The position numbers and the translations under genes are program-made. Below, in pieces: positions 60,730 through 64,000 of a DNA stretch of 64,000 nucleotides (positions within the stretch are counted from its first letter, which is position 1; the number at the start of each line of letters is the position of its first letter). The DNA lies in NCBI RefSeq assembly GCF_900095725.1, contig NZ_FMMP01000010.1, forward strand, positions 1 to 64,000, read 5' to 3'. Source of the DNA: Cellulosilyticum sp. I15G10I2 (GTDB taxonomy: Bacteria; Bacillota; Clostridia; Lachnospirales; Cellulosilyticaceae). The notes under the pieces are model-generated. The model was not told where the DNA came from. It worked only from the letters and a program-made list of their open reading frames with translations, and made no database searches.

Positions 60730-62017
60730 GATTATAGCCATTACTTTACTTGTAGGAGCATTTGCATTACTTATGGTTTTAAGAGTGGGTATTGGTATTG
60801 CCATGGGTGGCGCTACTATCATAACAATGCTTTATCTTAAATTACCTATTTCAGTTGTTTTCCAAGGAATGATATCTGGTACCAAAGTGTTTACCTTTAT
60901 GGCAGTACCGTTTTTTGTATTGGCCGGTGAATTGATGAGTGGTGGAGGCATCTCTAAAAGACTCATACATTTTGCAGAAGCATTGGTGGGGTGGGTACAT
61001 GGTGGTGCAGGAATGGTAAATGTCTTGGCATCAATGTTTTTTGGTGGGATATCCGGGTCTGCCGCGGCCGATACAGCTTCTTTAGGTCCTATAGAAATTG
61101 AAATGATGACAGAACAAGGCTATGACAAGGAGTTTTCTACCTGTCTTACAATGGCAAGTTCGGTTCAAGGTATGTTAATTCCCCCTAGTCATAATATGGT
61201 TGTCTATGCGGTAACTGCAGGTGGTGTATCTATAGGGGCACTATTTCTTGCAGGATTAGTACCTGGTGTTTTTCTTGGTTTGGCCTTGATGGTTTATAGT
61301 TATTACATTGCGCGTAAAAATCGTTATACTAAAAGTGAAAAATTTAGTTTAAAACGTGTTTTAAAAACAGGATGGACAGCTATGTTTGGACTCATGACCA
61401 TTGTTATTATAGTATTAGGCGTTAGTGGAGGCATCATGACAGCGACAGAATCGGCAGCCATTGCGGTCTTGTGGTCTTTCGTTGTATCGGTATGGATCTA
61501 TAAGGATATGAGTATTAAAGATTATTATAAGATAGCAACAAAAACAGTTAAAACCTTATCAATAATTATGATTCTAATTGCTGTAGCCTATTCCTTTGGG
61601 TGGACAGTCACCTATTTAGGAATACCAAAGATGATTGCCAGTGGTTTGTTGGCTCTGACAAGCAATAAAATAGTGCTTTTGTTATTGTTGAATATTGTAT
61701 TGCTGTTACTTGGTATGGTAATGAGTATGAGCTCCATTATATTGATTCTGACGCCAATATTAGTACCAGTTTTAACAGCTTTAGGAGTTGACTTGGTACA
61801 TTTTGGTGTGGTTATGGTGTTAAACCTTGGTATGGGTCTTTTGACACCACCTGTAGGAGGGGTTTTATATATCGGTTCTGCCATTTCGGGTGTGAAAGTG
61901 GGAAGGCTGACTCGGTCTATGGTACCGTTCTATGTACTTATGTTTAGTGTACTTTTATTTTTAACATATGTGCCAGCAATATCAACATTCTTACCAAACC
62001 TAGTTTTAGGGAGATAG
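60719..62017 (+). CDS. TRAP transporter large permease DctM
   Basis: A 432-residue permease with 12 or more membrane helices. Motifs VPFFVLAGELMSGGGISKRL, FFGGISGSAAADTASLGPIEIEMM, and LIPPSHNMVVYAVTAGGVSIGALFLAGLVPG are those of DctM. This is the carrier proper, using the ion gradient to import the DctP-bound acid. Confidence 0.93.
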   Translation: MSTEIIAITLLVGAFALLMVLRVGIGIAMGGATIITMLYLKLPISVVFQGMISGTKVFTFMAVPFFVLAGELMSGGGISKRLIHFAEALVGWVHGGAGMVNVLASMFFGGISGSAAADTASLGPIEIEMMTEQGYDKEFSTCLTMASSVQGMLIPPSHNMVVYAVTAGGVSIGALFLAGLVPGVFLGLALMVYSYYIARKNRYTKSEKFSLKRVLKTGWTAMFGLMTIVIIVLGVSGGIMTATESAAIAVLWSFVVSVWIYKDMSIKDYYKIATKTVKTLSIIMILIAVAYSFGWTVTYLGIPKMIASGLLALTSNKIVLLLLLNIVLLLLGMVMSMSSIILILTPILVPVLTALGVDLVHFGVVMVLNLGMGLLTPPVGGVLYIGSAISGVKVGRLTRSMVPFYVLMFSVLLFLTYVPAISTFLPNLVLGR

Positions 62018-62075
62018 TGAAAATTAAAAAAATCCACCCTGTTTGAGGGGGTATACCCAACTGAAAGGAGATATA

Positions 62076-62459
62076 ATGATACGAGGAATAGCCCATGTGG
62101 GCATAGCAGCAAAGACACCAAATGTATTAGCAAATTGGTACTGTGACACTTTAAATATGGAGGTGCTAAAAAATATTAATGACACTGTTTTTTTTATAGG
62201 TGACCGTCATGGGGCATATATAGAAATCTACCCTGCTAAAGAGAATATTGAAAAGGATTATGATAATTACGTTCAGGGCATACGCCATTTGGCCATAAGA
62301 GTGGATGGCTTCGACTTTGAATACCAAAGGTTATTGGATAAGGATGTAAAGCCTGCGGCAGAAATCGTACTGAAAGATACTTTTAAACTCGGTTTGTTTT
62401 ATGATATTGAGGGAAATCTATTTCACATAGTTGAACGCAATGAAGATGTACCTTATTAG
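62076..62459 (+). CDS. VOC-family (glyoxalase-like) protein
   Basis: A 127-residue protein of the vicinal oxygen chelate fold: two beta-alpha-beta-beta-beta modules starting RGIAHVGIAAKTPNVLANWYCDTLNMEV and GIRHLAIRVDGFDFEYQRL. Metal ligand positions are His6-like (AHVGIA), Glu in GAYIEIYP, His in RHLAIR, and Glu near the end (HIVERNE). Lyase, dioxygenase or isomerase roles are all possible; placement suggests a step in sugar-acid breakdown. Start at 62076 after AAAGGAG. Confidence 0.82.
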   Translation: MIRGIAHVGIAAKTPNVLANWYCDTLNMEVLKNINDTVFFIGDRHGAYIEIYPAKENIEKDYDNYVQGIRHLAIRVDGFDFEYQRLLDKDVKPAAEIVLKDTFKLGLFYDIEGNLFHIVERNEDVPY

Positions 62460-62627
62460 ATAAAGAGTTAAACTTAAATATCTAATAATATATATGTCAA
62501 ATTATCCCCCTGTTTGCTAAGGGGAGTCTCCGATATAAAATTAGATGTGAAAAAATTAATTAAGCAAATTTAGGATATTTTAGAAGTTATTAAGTTGATA
62601 GTAATAATGGTTATTAAGGAGGTTAAA

Positions 62628-64000
62628 ATGGAGTATGGCTATAGTTACGTTAAAAAAAGCTTTGGAAACAATATGCCAGTACCAGTAGGAAAGAGAGCAC
62701 CTTTTTCTTGGCCCACAACGTCTATTAATGCTAATGGAGAAAAGACGATTTTATTTTTTGACAATATGAAAGTTGATGCTCCATATGTATATCTAAGACT
62801 AACCATAGCCATAGATATAAGAGAAGATGTAATCTTAGAGGTTTCAATTCCAGATACAGAATCTATTTTGGGTATGATAGATATTAGATATGGTGTTGTA
62901 TTCCAACCATTTGAGCTTAAAATACCTAAGGATGAGTGCCAAAAGGTGATGAACCAAGGTATTGCAATAAGGATGATCAAAGGTACTTCAAATATCTACT
63001 TTTTCAATGATACAAGTAGTCATTTTTCTATGAATCAAAAGTTGAACTGTCACCTTATGTTTGCAAATTGTGATATAGGCAATCAGAAAGAAATGATAAA
63101 AACATTATGCTCAAGGAGCTCTATTCAGCTTTTTGGATGGATGGAAGGTTGTGTGATGGACGGTATCTACGATTTAAAGTCTATGTTAGGTGGGCAACAA
63201 GTCGTTAAATGTATCAATGATCATTATAAACTTTTTTTAGATCATAAAGAGCGTCTAAGTTATGAGAATCCTAGAAGCCAACCCATATTAGAAAAAATGT
63301 ATGGTATTGAAGGCATGCTGCCATTTGCGATTCTAGGCAAAACCGATAGCAGACATCCCAAAATAGATTGGTTTTTAGAGGAATTGAAGCAATTTATCAA
63401 TAATGAAGGTATGGTACTAGATGAAGAGATGATCTCGGCAGAAGGAAGTTATACTATTGCATACCCATTGGCCGTTATTTCAGTCATTAAGAACGATATA
63501 GCTATTGCAGAAATGGCAGTTCAACAGGTTATGAATAGAATGGCTTATTTGAGAGACGAAGGCTCAATCTATTTAAGATATTATATGAATGGGGATCGAA
63601 CCTTTAAGAATTGGGGGAGAGCGTATACTTGGTATACTCTAGGACAAATTCAAACATTAATGGCTCTTGGTACTTATGTAGATCATCCTCTTATACAAGC
63701 AAAGACGCAACAGATAAAAAAAGACTTTGTTGAGGTTATTCATATTTTAAAAAGACTGATATCAAATGATGGTATGTGGTATTGCTTTGTTGACGATGCA
63801 AGTACCTTGGTAGATACATCAGCAACTGCTGGTATTGCAGCAGCTATGGCAAAAGGCTATTATGCTGGTTTATTGGAGGTGGAAGAGCTTGATATAGCAA
63901 AAAAAGCAGCAAAAGCATTGGAAGGTTATTTGACGGTTGATGGATGGCTTGCGGGTGTTTCACAGTCTAACAAAAATGGAGAATATCTCCAAAGAAGTGG
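62628..64000 (+). CDS. GH88/GH105-like unsaturated glycuronyl hydrolase (partial)
   Basis: Runs off the window end; 457 full codons are visible. After an N-terminal beta-rich part (about 1-150, DIREDVILEVSIPD) a six-hairpin alpha/alpha barrel is seen: GQQVVKCINDHYKLFLD, MYGIEGMLPFAIL, FKNWGRAYTWYTLGQIQTLMALG and NDGMWYCFVDDASTLVDTSATAGIAAAMAKGYY, the last close to the GH88/GH105 signature WxxxxDDPxxxxETSGTAMFAYALARG. Such enzymes split unsaturated uronic acids off oligosaccharides made by polysaccharide lyases. It is next to a TRAP importer. RBS AAGGAGG. Catalytic residues are not certain. Confidence 0.65.
   Translation, partial: MEYGYSYVKKSFGNNMPVPVGKRAPFSWPTTSINANGEKTILFFDNMKVDAPYVYLRLTIAIDIREDVILEVSIPDTESILGMIDIRYGVVFQPFELKIPKDECQKVMNQGIAIRMIKGTSNIYFFNDTSSHFSMNQKLNCHLMFANCDIGNQKEMIKTLCSRSSIQLFGWMEGCVMDGIYDLKSMLGGQQVVKCINDHYKLFLDHKERLSYENPRSQPILEKMYGIEGMLPFAILGKTDSRHPKIDWFLEELKQFINNEGMVLDEEMISAEGSYTIAYPLAVISVIKNDIAIAEMAVQQVMNRMAYLRDEGSIYLRYYMNGDRTFKNWGRAYTWYTLGQIQTLMALGTYVDHPLIQAKTQQIKKDFVEVIHILKRLISNDGMWYCFVDDASTLVDTSATAGIAAAMAKGYYAGLLEVEELDIAKKAAKALEGYLTVDGWLAGVSQSNKNGEYLQRS

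Overview
The window reads as a chromosome segment of a low-GC Gram-positive bacterium of the class Clostridia, most likely Lachnospirales-like, carrying one complete integrated siphophage of about 32 kb. Reasons: very AT-rich coding, strong purine-rich ribosome binding sites, Rex, the acpS-nnr-alr-mazF neighbourhood, an mcsA-mcsB-clpC operon, DUF1540 and endosialin-like small proteins, and YesM/YesN-type regulators. The species cannot be named from the sequence alone.

Layout. 1-860: the 3' end of a 23S rRNA, a tRNA-Glu placed between 23S and 5S, 5S rRNA, tRNA-Pro and tRNA-Lys. 909-8669: housekeeping genes (GAF-GGDEF diguanylate cyclase, tRNA-Gly and tRNA-Tyr, a TPR protein, PAP2 phosphatase, DUF1540, a TcaA-like surface protein, GntR/FCD regulator, ABC-F ATPase). 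8804-9445: rex, the redox-sensing repressor, which is the integration target. 8988-41677: the prophage, flanked by a 453-bp direct repeat of the 3' two thirds of rex that I find identical on reading. 41691-53555: host genes again (rex terminator, unknown coiled-coil gene, acpS, nnr, CBS protein, lipoprotein, alr, mazE-like/mazF, AEC permease, zinc-ribbon protein, mcsA, mcsB, clpC, endosialin-like). 53634-64000: a carbohydrate-related locus with an alpha/alpha-toroid protein, a divergent AraC regulator, a YesM/YesN two-component pair, a TRAP transporter (DctP, DctQ, DctM), a VOC protein and a GH88/GH105-like hydrolase cut by the window end.

Prophage, left to right. Tyrosine integrase; a lysogeny segment with a degenerate GIY-YIG-like gene, a small coiled-coil gene and a CI-like repressor facing an operator-rich promoter region; a large early gene that looks like a single-chain two-barrel RNA polymerase (YonO / QDE-1 superfamily, D-x-D-x-D motif); small early genes; a block of five iterons before a winged-helix replication protein; a PD-(D/E)XK-like nuclease; terS; an independent serine resolvase unit with its own promoter, repeats and terminator; terL; then portal, minor head protein, scaffold, capsid, connectors, tail terminator, tail tube, gpG/gpGT chaperones made by a -1 frameshift, tape measure, tail tip and fibre genes, holin and M15 endolysin; and a right-hand accessory segment with a LexA-box gene, small HTH genes, an FtsK-like ATPase and a replication-relaxation protein.

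How it works together. Integration replaces the 3' part of rex with a phage-borne copy, so Rex stays intact although its last residues and its terminator change. The most unusual parts are the polymerase-like gene with promoter-like repeats on both sides, the long att repeat in rex, the resolvase island splitting terS from terL, and the FtsK plus replication-relaxation pair beside a GC-rich gap. In the host locus, the TRAP transporter, the hydrolase and the sensor system suggest uptake and breakdown of a uronate-containing saccharide; that is inference from context.
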